Under the pieces are notes generated by a model that did not search any database, had not been told where the DNA came from, and saw nothing but the letters and a program-made list of their open reading frames with translations. A stretch of 64,000 nucleotides of DNA from Myxococcales bacterium (GTDB lineage Bacteria > Myxococcota_A > UBA9042), in NCBI GenBank assembly GCA_009692425.1, contig SHZF01000007.1, forward strand, positions 62,001 to 126,000, given 5' to 3'. Shown here piece by piece: positions 36,937-47,805 of this stretch (its first letter is position 1; each line of letters starts with the position of its first letter). Both the position numbers and the translations under genes were made by a program.

Positions 36937-38895
36937 TTATATTAGTTCCCTTGAATTCGGCTCGGTGCTCGCTGGCACGCGCCGGCGGCGGCGGTACAGC
37001 CAAACGGCGAGCCCGCAGCTTGCGGCAAAGCTACCCAGTCCCAGCGCGAGCCAGCCGCGCTGCACGCCATCGGTGGGCGCAGTCGGCGCGTAATGGCCCG
37101 GGCGATCCCACAGCGGCGGAAGGACACCCTGGCGCAACAGTGCCAGTTCCTGGCGCACGCGCTCCGTCTTGTGCGGGAACTGCAGCGACCCCGGTGCGTC
37201 AGCCAGTTCGACGTAGCGCTCGAGAGCCTTGGCCGCGGCCGGCAGATCGTGCGTGCGCAACACCTGCGAGCGGCAGTAGTGCACGTCGGGGTCAAGCGGA
37301 TTGACCGCAGCCGCGCGCTCGATGAACGCCGCGGCCTGCTGCGGGCGCCCCAACCACAGGTGGGCCATGCCGATGTAGATGAAGACCCGGCCCTCGTTCG
37401 GCACCCGGGCCTGGAGCGGCTCCAACTGGCGCAACGCTTCGTCGAAGCGGCCGTCGTAGAACACCGACACGGCCGTCAGGAATTGCGCCACGGTATCTGC
37501 CGGGTCGTGGGCGGCGCGGTCGGCCAGTTGCGCCCGGACGCGCGCCCAGTCGCCCGGAGCCGGCCGGCCAGCGCGGGCGGCTTCGTCTTCGACGCGCCCG
37601 AGGTCGCCGAGCACGCCGGCCAGCTTGCCGAGCACGTCTTTGCGCTGGGGCGAGCGGCGATGCAGCGCTTCGAACGCCGCGATGGCCTCGAGGTGACGGC
37701 TGGAGCGGAACAAGGCCATGCCGTGGGCGTCGTGGAGGTCGGCATCGGCGGGATGCGCGGCGACGGCAGCTTCGGTCCATTTCAGTTCGCCGACGGCATC
37801 CGCCTGGCGCGTCGCCAGCCCGATGCGGGCCTGGTAGACCGACGGCGCCGCCACGCCTGGACCCGCGAGCCGGCCGTCGAGCAGCGCCGCCGCCAGGGTC
37901 ACGGCCCCTGCCAGTTCGAACGCGTCGGCCAGGGGCCGTGGATCGCAGGGCTGGCCCGCGATGCGGTCGCAGTCTGCCAAAGTACGGCGGCCGTCGTCGG
38001 CGCGCCCGACAAGCACGAGAGCCGCGGCCGCCCGCGGCGCCACGACGCTCCACTGCCGGTCTGCCGGGTCACCCGGCCGCGGTGCGCGCGCCCACACCCC
38101 ACGCACGGCGCGCTCGGCCTGGGCGCGGGCGACGTCGGCACGTCCCAGCCGTGCGGCGACGAGGGCAAGGTCGGCGCGCACCGCTGGCGCCAGATCATCG
38201 GGCAGCCTGGCGAGCAACGCGTCGAGCAGGCGGCGGGCCTCGGCACGGTCGGCAGCGCGCAGCGCCAGATCGACCGCACGCAGCGGTTCGCCCAGGTTGG
38301 CCGCATCGACACCGGCTGTCGTCGTGTGCACCTGACCGCCCCGCTCCGCCAAGCGCTGCCGCAAGACCGGCACGCACGCTGCCAGCGCATCCGCATCGAT
38401 CTGGCACGGGCCGGCGCTTGCAACGAATGCGGCGAGTTCGGGCTCAATCCCTGCGGAATCGGGCGGCGTCGGCGCGGGCAGTTGGCACGGCAGGGCAAGA
38501 TCGAGGTGGACGGCGCTGCCGTCCACCGGCAGGCGCACCAACCAGACGGCGCGCCCTCCGGCGAGGCTGCGCACCTCGAATGCGACCCGCGCGCGCCCGA
38601 CGCGGACGTCGCCGCGCAGCAGACCGGCCGGCAGCGCGAGGCCATCAAACAGGGCATCGACGGCCGCTTCCTGGCCCGGCGCGAGCACTGGGGTCGGAGC
38701 CGACGGCACGCCAGCCAGTCCGGGGTGCGCGATGGTCACTCCTGGCTGCGCGATCGCGCCGGCACCGGCCGCCACGGAAACCGCGACGGAAACGGCGACG
38801 GAAACGGCGACGGAAACGGCGACGGACACGGCGACGGGCGCTGCGGGGCACGCACCGAAGACCCTGACGGGCAATGGGAGGAATTTGCGCGACAA
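36937..38895 (-). CDS. TPR protein with repeat-built signal peptide and C-terminal membrane anchor
   Basis: The protein has 652 residues. TTG 38895 lies nine bases after the kinase stop; no strong ribosome site is seen, so the start is tentative. The hydrophobic core of the signal peptide is five copies of A-V-S-V, encoded by a 12-bp tandem repeat. A beta-rich region (about 55-130) is followed by helical repeats of TPR type over about 175-580, such as 'IAAFEALHRRSPQRKDVLGKLAGVLGDLG' split over 400-430 and 'VFIYIGMAHLWLGRPQQAAAFIERAAAVNPLDP'. One C-terminal membrane helix (WLALGLGSFAASCGLAVWL) is followed by a basic tail RRRRR. The last codons lie in dispersed repeat copy B. Confidence 0.6.
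   Translation of the reverse strand: MSRKFLPLPVRVFGACPAAPVAVSVAVSVAVSVAVSVAVSVAAGAGAIAQPGVTIAHPGLAGVPSAPTPVLAPGQEAAVDALFDGLALPAGLLRGDVRVGRARVAFEVRSLAGGRAVWLVRLPVDGSAVHLDLALPCQLPAPTPPDSAGIEPELAAFVASAGPCQIDADALAACVPVLRQRLAERGGQVHTTTAGVDAANLGEPLRAVDLALRAADRAEARRLLDALLARLPDDLAPAVRADLALVAARLGRADVARAQAERAVRGVWARAPRPGDPADRQWSVVAPRAAAALVLVGRADDGRRTLADCDRIAGQPCDPRPLADAFELAGAVTLAAALLDGRLAGPGVAAPSVYQARIGLATRQADAVGELKWTEAAVAAHPADADLHDAHGMALFRSSRHLEAIAAFEALHRRSPQRKDVLGKLAGVLGDLGRVEDEAARAGRPAPGDWARVRAQLADRAAHDPADTVAQFLTAVSVFYDGRFDEALRQLEPLQARVPNEGRVFIYIGMAHLWLGRPQQAAAFIERAAAVNPLDPDVHYCRSQVLRTHDLPAAAKALERYVELADAPGSLQFPHKTERVRQELALLRQGVLPPLWDRPGHYAPTAPTDGVQRGWLALGLGSFAASCGLAVWLYRRRRRVPASTEPNSRELI
36947..36991 (+). 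repeat. Dispersed 45-bp repeat, copy B
   Basis: It matches the minus strand of 12118-12074 at 39 of 45 positions. Here it overlaps the last codons of the leftward TPR gene (encoding about RRRRVPASTEPNSRE). In copy A the same sequence is non-coding, so conservation is not explained by protein function. Confidence 0.5.
38773..38832 (-). repeat. 12-bp tandem repeat inside a signal peptide
   Basis: The + strand unit GACGGAAACGGC occurs five times: three exact copies at 38785-38820 and single-base or two-base variants on each side. It encodes A-V-S-V repeats forming the signal peptide core of the leftward gene. Confidence 0.9.
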
Positions 38896-38904
38896 GCGGG
38901 GCTC

Positions 38905-40941
<2,037 letters not shown>

Positions 40942-41016
40942 CGTGCTTCGGCCTCCCCGGCCGCCGTTCGGTTCACGAAGAGGGGCTCTCTCGCCGACCG
41001 ATTCATCCACCCACCA

Positions 41017-41045
41017 GACATACCGCCAATTGGCTCTCCGTGCAA
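41017..41045 (-). promoter_or_regulatory. Promoter candidate for the Ser/Thr kinase operon
   Basis: On the minus strand TTGCAC (41045-41040) and TATGTC (41022-41017) lie 17 bp apart in the 195-bp divergent gap. Both boxes are only partial matches, so this is tentative. Confidence 0.28.
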
Positions 41046-41136
41046 CCTCGCACCGCGCGATCGCTGCCCGCCGGCTTGCCAACGCCTCGGCAGCCGTGCA
41101 CGATTCTGCCGGGAATCCCCCTCGGTGGTGCCCGTG

Positions 41137-44031
41137 ATGCCGCTCCCTTCCCTTGCCGCGCGGCCCCTGTCTCGCGGCGACTCGCCCCGTGCGCGGCGAC
41201 TGCGGCGCGGCCCGCTGCACCCGTGTCTGGTTGCCGCTGTCCTGTTGGGCGGGTTGGGGTGCCAGGAAGCCACTCTCGACGTCGAGGCCTTCGATCCGAA
41301 GCCCGCCGCCGTGGTGCCAGACGTGCCGGCCAGTCCCGATGTCGCCGACGCGGGTGTCGATGCCGCGCCGCCGCAACTGACCTGCAAGGACGTGTGCCCA
41401 GACAGCGGCAACCCGTGCAAGCTGAACGTATGCAAGAACGCCATCTGCGGGCTTGTTGATGGCCCGGACGCCACGAAGTGCGAAGACGGCAACCCGTGCT
41501 CCGAGGGCGAGAAATGCGCCAAGGGCGAATGCACAGGGAGCACGCCCAAGAAGTGCGACGACGGCAACGCGTGCACCGTCGATACGTGTGCGAAGCCGGG
41601 GGGCTGCGCGGTCGCGGCGTTTTCGGGGGCCTGCAACACCGACGGCGACACGTGTACCGCCGAGACGTGCAAGGACAACAAGTGCGTCTACCAGGGCATC
41701 GCGCCGAGTTGCGACTGTACCGCGGACACCGACTGCAACGCGAAGGGCTTCCTCGACTCGCTCAATGCCAACCTGTGCAACGGCAAGTACTTCTGCGACA
41801 AGTCCACGGTCGGCAAGAACCTGTGCGTGCAGAACAAGGCGACCGAAATCAAGTGCAAGCCGATCGGCCCGGACGACATGGCCAACCCCGGCGACGAGCA
41901 GTGCCGCGAGAACAAGTGCAACCCCAAGACCGGCGCGTGCGAGGTGACGAACAAGGCGAACAACCTCGCGTGCGACGACAAGATCGACTGCACGCCGGCG
42001 ACCTGCAATGCGGGGCTGTGTACGGTGAGCGGCGCGGCGAACCAGTGCGACTGCCTGAGCAAGCAGGACGCGGACTGCGACACGTGCAGCTACAGCACGC
42101 CAGACCTCGGCTTCGGCTCGCACTGCCAGAAGATCAGCGACGGGAAAAAGAACATCTGCGCCGGCAAGTGGTACTGCGACCAGACGACACGCAACTGCGT
42201 GCTGAACAAGGCGACCGTCGTCAAGTGCTCGAGCATCGACGACGGCAAGTGCCAGAAGACGGATTGCGACAGCGTTACGGGCAAGTGCGTCAAGAATTTC
42301 CTAAACAATACCAAGGTGTGCGAAGACGGCGACCCGTGCACGGTCAACGACGTGTGCAATAGCGGCAAATGCACGGCCGGGCCGGTCAACACGTGCCCGT
42401 GCACGAAAAACGCGGACTGCATGGATGACGGCGACCTGTGCAATGGCGTGCCGTTCTGCCAACTCTCCGAAGACGGCAAGAGCAACAAGTGCGTGATCAA
42501 CCCGGCCAGCGCGGTGCCGTGCCCGACGACGGGCGACTCGCAGTGCCTGCGCCACACGTGCCACCCCAAGATCGGCAAGTGCGATGTGTACCCGATCGAG
42601 AAGCTCAAGAAGCAGCCCAATTGCGTGGAGCCCGATGTCGGGCTCGTCGACTCGAAGTGTCCGCTCGTGCCGATCGACAAGGGCGACGAGGTGTGGGCCG
42701 CGCTGTCGTGTGACGATGGACTGCCGTGTACGGCGTCGAGTTCGTGCAAGGGAGGCAAGTGCTCGGCCGAACCTACGTCGTACATCTGTTTCTGCGAGAA
42801 GGACGCCGACTGCAAGGACGACGGCGACCTGTGCAATGGCGTGCCGTACTGCCACCTGCTGGCGCCCGACCCGAGCGACGCAGCGAAGAAGAAACCGGCG
42901 TGCAAGACGAATCCGGTCACGGTCAAGAGCTGCAGCCCGATCAACGACACGATCTGCATCAAGAATTCGTGCGACCCGAAGACCGGCAAGTGCGAAATGA
43001 CGCCGCCGTTCGGCAAGGTCTACTGCGACGATGGAGACCCGTGCACCGCGCTCGGGGAGTGTACAGAAGGCAAGTGCGTCAATGGCATCGGCATCTGCCC
43101 GTGCACGAGCAATGCGGACTGCAAGGACAAAGGTGACCAGTGCAACGGCACGGCCTATTGCGACAAGTCGCAGAGCCCGCCGCAGTGCATCGTGAATCCG
43201 GCGACCGTGATCAAGTGCAATCCGACCTTCGACAAGTTCTGCCTGGCGAACAGGTGCGACAAGGCGACCGGCAAGTGCGACATGAAGCCAGTCAAGGAGT
43301 ACCAACTGTGCGACGACGGCAATCCGTGCACGACGAGCGAGGTGTGCACCGCCGGGGATTGCCTCGCCGAGACAAACATCTGCATATGCATGCAGAACTC
43401 CGATTGTGCCAAGGAGGAGGACTCCGACATCTGCAACGGCACGCTGTACTGCGACAAGTTGGACGCGAAGGCGGGCAACAAGTGCGTGGTCAACCCGGCC
43501 ACGATCGTCAACTGTTTGGCGACCGACGACACCGAATGCATGCACAACACCTGCGACCCCAAGACCGCAACGTGCGCGATGAAGCCGGTGCCGAACGCGC
43601 AATTCGTGCCGTGCACCGACAGCAACCCGTGCACCAAAGGCGACTACTGCACCGAGGCCGGGGCGTGCAAGTCGGGAACCGACACGTGTGGCTGCACCGA
43701 CGACCTGAAGTGTCAGCAGGCCGATGACGGCAACCCGTGCAACGGGGAGCTTTTCTGCGACAAGACGGTGCCCGGCGCGTTCAAGTGCGTGACGAAGCCG
43801 AACTCGGTGGTCTCGTGCCCGGACGGCGCCACGGGCAGTTGCATGGTGCCGAAGTGCGACCCGAAGAGCGGGTCCTGCAAGGCCGTCGAGAGCCCCGGCC
43901 TGTGCAACGACGGCAACCCATGCACGCTCGACTCGTGTACTAGCGACCAGTGCAAGAAGGCGCCGGCGCCGGACGGCACCGCGTGCGGCCCCGGTCTGGC
44001 GTGCAAGGCATCAAAGTGCGAGCCGAAATAG
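41137..44031 (+). CDS. Cys-rich repeat lipoprotein
   Basis: The protein has 964 residues. ATG 41137 (or the adjacent GTG 41134) gives a basic N-region and hydrophobic core ending 'LLGGLGCQEATLD', a probable lipoprotein Cys. A D/A/P-rich stalk leads to about 900 residues built from seven Cys-rich modules of roughly 80-130 residues. Each has a 'C-N-G-x-x-Y/F-C-D-K' core, then 'CVVNPATVVKC', 'CDPKTGKC' and 'CDDGNPCT' elements. The Cys spacing resembles the Dickkopf-like Cys-rich repeats found in myxobacterial surface proteins. Disulfides would form in the periplasm or outside the cell. Partners are unknown. It is divergent from the kinase and convergent with the lipoprotein gene at 44149. Confidence 0.8.
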   Translation: MPLPSLAARPLSRGDSPRARRLRRGPLHPCLVAAVLLGGLGCQEATLDVEAFDPKPAAVVPDVPASPDVADAGVDAAPPQLTCKDVCPDSGNPCKLNVCKNAICGLVDGPDATKCEDGNPCSEGEKCAKGECTGSTPKKCDDGNACTVDTCAKPGGCAVAAFSGACNTDGDTCTAETCKDNKCVYQGIAPSCDCTADTDCNAKGFLDSLNANLCNGKYFCDKSTVGKNLCVQNKATEIKCKPIGPDDMANPGDEQCRENKCNPKTGACEVTNKANNLACDDKIDCTPATCNAGLCTVSGAANQCDCLSKQDADCDTCSYSTPDLGFGSHCQKISDGKKNICAGKWYCDQTTRNCVLNKATVVKCSSIDDGKCQKTDCDSVTGKCVKNFLNNTKVCEDGDPCTVNDVCNSGKCTAGPVNTCPCTKNADCMDDGDLCNGVPFCQLSEDGKSNKCVINPASAVPCPTTGDSQCLRHTCHPKIGKCDVYPIEKLKKQPNCVEPDVGLVDSKCPLVPIDKGDEVWAALSCDDGLPCTASSSCKGGKCSAEPTSYICFCEKDADCKDDGDLCNGVPYCHLLAPDPSDAAKKKPACKTNPVTVKSCSPINDTICIKNSCDPKTGKCEMTPPFGKVYCDDGDPCTALGECTEGKCVNGIGICPCTSNADCKDKGDQCNGTAYCDKSQSPPQCIVNPATVIKCNPTFDKFCLANRCDKATGKCDMKPVKEYQLCDDGNPCTTSEVCTAGDCLAETNICICMQNSDCAKEEDSDICNGTLYCDKLDAKAGNKCVVNPATIVNCLATDDTECMHNTCDPKTATCAMKPVPNAQFVPCTDSNPCTKGDYCTEAGACKSGTDTCGCTDDLKCQQADDGNPCNGELFCDKTVPGAFKCVTKPNSVVSCPDGATGSCMVPKCDPKSGSCKAVESPGLCNDGNPCTLDSCTSDQCKKAPAPDGTACGPGLACKASKCEPK

Positions 44032-44038
44032 CTGAGCC

Positions 44039-44094
44039 GACCTCGCTGTGCTGACCTCGCTGTGCTGACCTCGCTGTGCTGACCTCGCTGGGCT
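44039..44094 (+). repeat. Four 14-bp tandem repeats after the Cys-rich gene
   Basis: The unit GACCTCGCTGTGCT occurs three times exactly and once with one change (GACCTCGCTGGGCT), seven bases beyond the stop of the Cys-rich gene and before the convergent gene at 44149. No open frame uses it. Confidence 0.92.
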
Positions 44095-44148
44095 GGAATC
44101 GCGTAGCGAGAGCCCGCCGCAGGCGACTCATGTGGCGCGACAGCGCAC

Positions 44149-45411
44149 TCACAACGTCTTGGGTGGGTCGTTTAGTATTTCGATGTACCAAGCGTGGCCG
44201 ACGTCGTGGAAAAGCACGGCAGGCTGGCCCGGCGCCACCCACAGCAAGGGCCGGAACTCCTCGTAGAGCGCGTTGGCCACGGCGGGCTTGTGCTTCTTCC
44301 AGATGCCCTTGGCCTCGAAAAGCTTCGTCCACGAATCGTCCGTCTGACTGTTCTCGTAGCCGTTCGCGGCGATGCGCTGCCAGCCGGTGACAGGGTCCTT
44401 GGTGCGAGTGCACGGCAACGCGAACGTCTCAGAGCCCGTGGCGTAGCTGCCGTCGCCCCCGTCCCATGACGTGTTGAGCGTGGCCGTCATCGTGCAGGGG
44501 GTCGGCACATCGACCGGAGCGAGCGGCCCGCCGAAATCGAGCTGGATTGTGACGATGCGCACCTGCAGCGCCCCAGACGCCGGCATCACGGTATCGGAGC
44601 GATCGGCACGCTTGTATTGGTTGGCAGCGGCGTTCCAGGCGTAGGCCATGCGGTTGAAGGCGCGCTTGCCGGGCGTGTAGCCAGGGCCGTTGGGCTGCGG
44701 CACCGGCAGCGGCCATGGATCGACGACGACCGCGGTGTGGCGGCGGGTGTTGAAGGCGTCCTTCGGGTTCCAGACGTACTCGATGGTGTGGTCAGGCAGC
44801 ACCTTCATGTCGCCGAGCGTCTTCTTGATGGACTGCGGCCCGCACGAGTCGCGATCGACGATGACCTGCTGGAACCCCTGCGGCGGCGCAAACATCAGCC
44901 ACTCCTCGGCGTCGATGCAGTTGCCGATCGTGCGGCGCACCCAGTGGCCGGCGAGCGTCTTGCTGAACGCCACGGTCGGGTCGGGCACCGCGTCGGAGCC
45001 TGGGGTGCCATCAGCAGCGGAGGAACCGCTTGAGTCGGACCCCGGCGTCATGTCGGCCGGGACATCGCTCGCGCCACCGTCGGGGAACTTGTCGACGGGA
45101 CCCGTGGCGATTGCGCCGCCGTCGCCCAGGCCGGAGTCCCCCGCCAGGGCGACGGAGTCACCCGCCGGCAGCGCGTCGCCGAGCTGGGTCGCAGCACTGT
45201 TCGCCCCGCCCACGGCGCCGTCGGCCACCTTGCCGGAGCCCACGTCCGAGACCGTCGCGTCCGCTGCGGCACCCCCGGCCACTTCGACGTCGGTGCCGCA
45301 CGCCGCCAGCCCGCTCACCGTGAACCAGGTCGCGACCCGGACCACCAGCGCGGAGCCGCCGTGCGGCCGTCGGCTGCGTGGGCCCGCCCGATTCGGTCCT
45401 TGCTCGTGCAT
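44149..45411 (-). CDS. Lipoprotein of unknown function
   Basis: The protein has 420 residues. ATG 45411 gives a 38-residue N-terminus ending in the lipobox 'SGLAACGTD'. Residues about 40-140 are an Asp/Ala/Gly/Ser-rich stalk (DGGASDVPADMTPGSDSSG). The folded part (about 145-420) begins 'FSKTLAGHWVRRTIGNCIDAEEWLMF' and is rich in aromatic strands, with Cys at several positions that may pair. No family is recognised. It is the last gene of the leftward surface cluster, 123 bp after the SurA-like gene. Confidence 0.55.
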   Translation of the reverse strand: MHEQGPNRAGPRSRRPHGGSALVVRVATWFTVSGLAACGTDVEVAGGAAADATVSDVGSGKVADGAVGGANSAATQLGDALPAGDSVALAGDSGLGDGGAIATGPVDKFPDGGASDVPADMTPGSDSSGSSAADGTPGSDAVPDPTVAFSKTLAGHWVRRTIGNCIDAEEWLMFAPPQGFQQVIVDRDSCGPQSIKKTLGDMKVLPDHTIEYVWNPKDAFNTRRHTAVVVDPWPLPVPQPNGPGYTPGKRAFNRMAYAWNAAANQYKRADRSDTVMPASGALQVRIVTIQLDFGGPLAPVDVPTPCTMTATLNTSWDGGDGSYATGSETFALPCTRTKDPVTGWQRIAANGYENSQTDDSWTKLFEAKGIWKKHKPAVANALYEEFRPLLWVAPGQPAVLFHDVGHAWYIEILNDPPKTL

Positions 45412-45534
45412 GTTCGGCCCCCAGATGGTCCTGCCTGGCCGGGCGGCTCCGCCCGCTACCTGTTGCCTTGCCCAACGGGCGCGTGCTGCGGGTTGGACGG
45501 TGCGTGCGCGTCGGGCGGGTTCATGGCGCGCCGG

Positions 45535-46551
45535 CTACGGTGGGTTGGGCAGGCGCAGGTTGATGTGCGTCGTGGCCCGGAGTTCCTCGATCCAGGCCCG
45601 GTAGAGCCGCACGAGTTGCTCTTCGCTCAGGCGGCCGCGCACGACTTGTTCCAGCAGGTCCTTGTCTTTGACATCGGTGCGGCGCCGGTCGAGCATCTTG
45701 ATGATGTGAAAGCCGAACGGCGTCTGCACCACCCCAGAGACCTCGCCCCTCTTCATCGACCACAGCTTGTTGGCAAACGTCGGGTCGAGCGTCCAGCGCT
45801 TCTGCCAGCCGAGCGCGCCGTGCTCAGCGCCGCGATCGTCCGAGTGCTCGTCGGCGAGGTCCTCGAACGACTTGGCGCCCTGCTTGATCGCGTCGTGTAC
45901 CTGCCACGCGCGCTCGCGTCGGCGGGCGACCTCGAGCGGGCTGGCATCGGGCGCCACGCCGATGAGGATGTGCTGGGCCATCACCTCGTCTTCGTGCGTG
46001 CCGCCGCCGTGCTCCAGTTCGATGACGCGCTTGACCTCCTCGTCGGTGATGCGGAGCCGCGAACCGAGCTTGACCTTGAGCATCTGCATGCGCAGCAGTT
46101 CGGCGCGCACGTGGGCGCGGTAGCCGACGAGGTCGGAGAACCCGAGTTTCTTCACGTTCTCGTCGAGTTCTTCGTCCGTCCAGTTCGTGCGCTTGCGCGT
46201 CTGTTCGATCTGGGCATCGACCTCCTTGTCGTCGACGGCGAGGCCGAGGTCCTTTGCGGCCTTGCCGACCAGCACGTTGTCAATGAGCGACTGCAGCGTC
46301 TGCACGCGCAAGGCCGCCGGCGAGCGCGGCCGTTCAGCGTCGGCGGGCACCACCTGCTGGCTGGTCTGGTGGGAGCCCTCGGCGCGCCGCAGTTCGCTCG
46401 CCGTGATCACCTTGTCGCCGACGACGGCCACGATCGCTTCGACCTCGACGAAGCCGGCCGGCAGGGTCGCGCGCCGGGTCTGCGCGAATCCCTCTCGCGC
46501 TGCGCCCGCCACACCGAGCGTGGCCAACACGATCGCGATCGTGCTGTTCAT
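45535..46551 (-). CDS. SurA-like periplasmic chaperone/prolyl isomerase
   Basis: SurA-type proteins chaperone unfolded outer-membrane proteins. The 338-residue protein starts at ATG 46551 (AGGAGG four bases upstream) with a signal peptide 'MNSTIAIVLATLGVAGAA'. The N-domain (36-175) has 'VEAIVAVVGDKVITASELRR' and 'LQSLIDNVLVGKAAKDLGLAV', typical of SurA. One parvulin domain (about 185-300) has 'QHILIGV', 'FEDLADEHSDDRGAEHGALGW' and 'VVQTPFGFHIIKMLDRR'. E. coli SurA has two parvulin domains; this has one. ATG 46551 overlaps the stop of the upstream isomerase by four bases, so the two are co-produced. Confidence 0.85.
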   Translation of the reverse strand: MNSTIAIVLATLGVAGAAREGFAQTRRATLPAGFVEVEAIVAVVGDKVITASELRRAEGSHQTSQQVVPADAERPRSPAALRVQTLQSLIDNVLVGKAAKDLGLAVDDKEVDAQIEQTRKRTNWTDEELDENVKKLGFSDLVGYRAHVRAELLRMQMLKVKLGSRLRITDEEVKRVIELEHGGGTHEDEVMAQHILIGVAPDASPLEVARRRERAWQVHDAIKQGAKSFEDLADEHSDDRGAEHGALGWQKRWTLDPTFANKLWSMKRGEVSGVVQTPFGFHIIKMLDRRRTDVKDKDLLEQVVRGRLSEEQLVRLYRAWIEELRATTHINLRLPNPP

Positions 46552-47711
46552 TGCGCCTCCTGCGGGGAGCCGCTCTCGGCGCCGTGATCCTGGCCGGGTT
46601 GGCCGTGGCCGACGTGGGCGGGGTCCGCCGGCACGAGCTTGGGTCCCTTCGAGCCTGCCGCGGCCTCGATCTCGATCAGCCGCACGACATCGTCGTTGAC
46701 GTCGATCTTCGCCTTGGCGCGCAGGTCGTCGAGGCGCCGCTGGCGCAGCAGTTCCCGCTCGCGCTTGGCGACGCGCTGGGCAATCGAGTCCTTCACCTCG
46801 TCGAACGTCTTCTCGACGGCCGGGCTGCGCGAAGTCACCATCACCACATGGAAGCCGCGCGCGGTCGCCACCACCGGCCCGACCTCGAAGGCCTTGAGCG
46901 CAAACGCCGCCTCGATCAGTTCCGGCGGGATGACCGCCAACCGCGCGACCTCGGCCGGCGCCGCGCCGTGGGGAGCCGCCCGCGCCACAAGGCCGAGCGC
47001 ACCCAGTTGTGGTGCCGTGTCCTTGTCTTCCGAGAGTCGCACCACGTAGTCGTTCCACAGCGAGACCAACTGCGCCGTGTTGCCGGCCGACCCCGCGATC
47101 AGTTCGAGCCGCACCTTGTCGGCCTTGGCGCGGTTGGCGAAAAGCATATGGCTCACGTCGACCTGTTCGGGCTTGTGGTAGAGCTGCGGGTTCTGGTCGT
47201 AGTAGCTGCGTAGGTCGGCCGCCGGGATCGTCGCAGGCTTGATCTCAGCGTCGCCCACCGTTGCCAACCAGCGTCGCACCAGAGCTTGCCGGGTGATTTC
47301 GAGCACCTCGGGGTCGCGATCGAGACCCTGGCGGCGCGCTTCGGCGGCCAGCACCTCGAACTGCACCATCTTCTGCAGGTAGTCCTTGCGCTTCTGCACC
47401 GACGCGAACTGGCTGCGGATGACGGCCGGTTCGGCAAGCAGGCGCTGTTCGAGTTCGCCAAGCGTGATCTGGCGGGCGCCGATGGTCGCAACGATGACGG
47501 CGGCCTGCTCGGCGCTCAGCTTGGAGCCTTCGGTGCGCGGCGGCGCGGGCACATTCTCGACCTTGGCGGCCGCTGCGGCTGGTGTCTGGCCCGGGCCGGC
47601 GGGATGGGGCCGCTCCGGGCGGGCGCAACTGGCAAGGATGGCGCTGACCACCAGCACCGCCGGGAGCAGGAGGTTCGGGCTGAATGGCTGCTGTCGCATG
47701 GGTGGCTTCAT
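46548..47711 (-). CDS. Parvulin-type prolyl isomerase lipoprotein
   Basis: The protein has 387 residues from ATG 47711 (ATG 47699 is the alternative). The signal peptide ends in the lipobox 'AILASCARPE'. A Pro/Ala linker leads to a SurA/PrsA-like N-domain: 'VIVATIGARQITLGELEQRL', 'DYLQKMVQFEVLAAEARRQGL'. A parvulin-like domain follows (about 195-325) with 'VDVSHMLFANRAKA', 'LGALGLVARA' and 'ATARGFHVVMVTSRSP'. Conservation of the active site is weaker than in the SurA-like neighbour, so it may act mainly as a chaperone. The tail is Gly/Gln/His-rich. It is co-translated with the SurA-like gene. Confidence 0.82.
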   Translation of the reverse strand: MKPPMRQQPFSPNLLLPAVLVVSAILASCARPERPHPAGPGQTPAAAAAKVENVPAPPRTEGSKLSAEQAAVIVATIGARQITLGELEQRLLAEPAVIRSQFASVQKRKDYLQKMVQFEVLAAEARRQGLDRDPEVLEITRQALVRRWLATVGDAEIKPATIPAADLRSYYDQNPQLYHKPEQVDVSHMLFANRAKADKVRLELIAGSAGNTAQLVSLWNDYVVRLSEDKDTAPQLGALGLVARAAPHGAAPAEVARLAVIPPELIEAAFALKAFEVGPVVATARGFHVVMVTSRSPAVEKTFDEVKDSIAQRVAKRERELLRQRRLDDLRAKAKIDVNDDVVRLIEIEAAAGSKGPKLVPADPAHVGHGQPGQDHGAESGSPQEAQ

Positions 47712-47805
47712 CGGGAGGCGCCGCGCAAACAAGGTGGTAGCGGGGCGCACGGTCATGGCACAGGACACCGCGGGGCGCAACCGGCGGGCAGCAGGAACGG
47801 CCTGA

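Noticed and set aside
38773-38832. CRISPR-like repeat
   Set aside because: The 12-bp units are contiguous without spacers and stay in frame within a gene; this is a tandem repeat, not a CRISPR array.
42301-43602. A 433-residue open frame on the minus strand inside the Cys-rich gene
   Set aside because: The Cys-rich gene has clear repeats and a lipobox in the plus frame; high GC third positions leave antisense frames open by chance.
44039-44094. CRISPR or attachment-site repeats
   Set aside because: The 14-bp units abut with no spacers and no integrase or cas gene is nearby.
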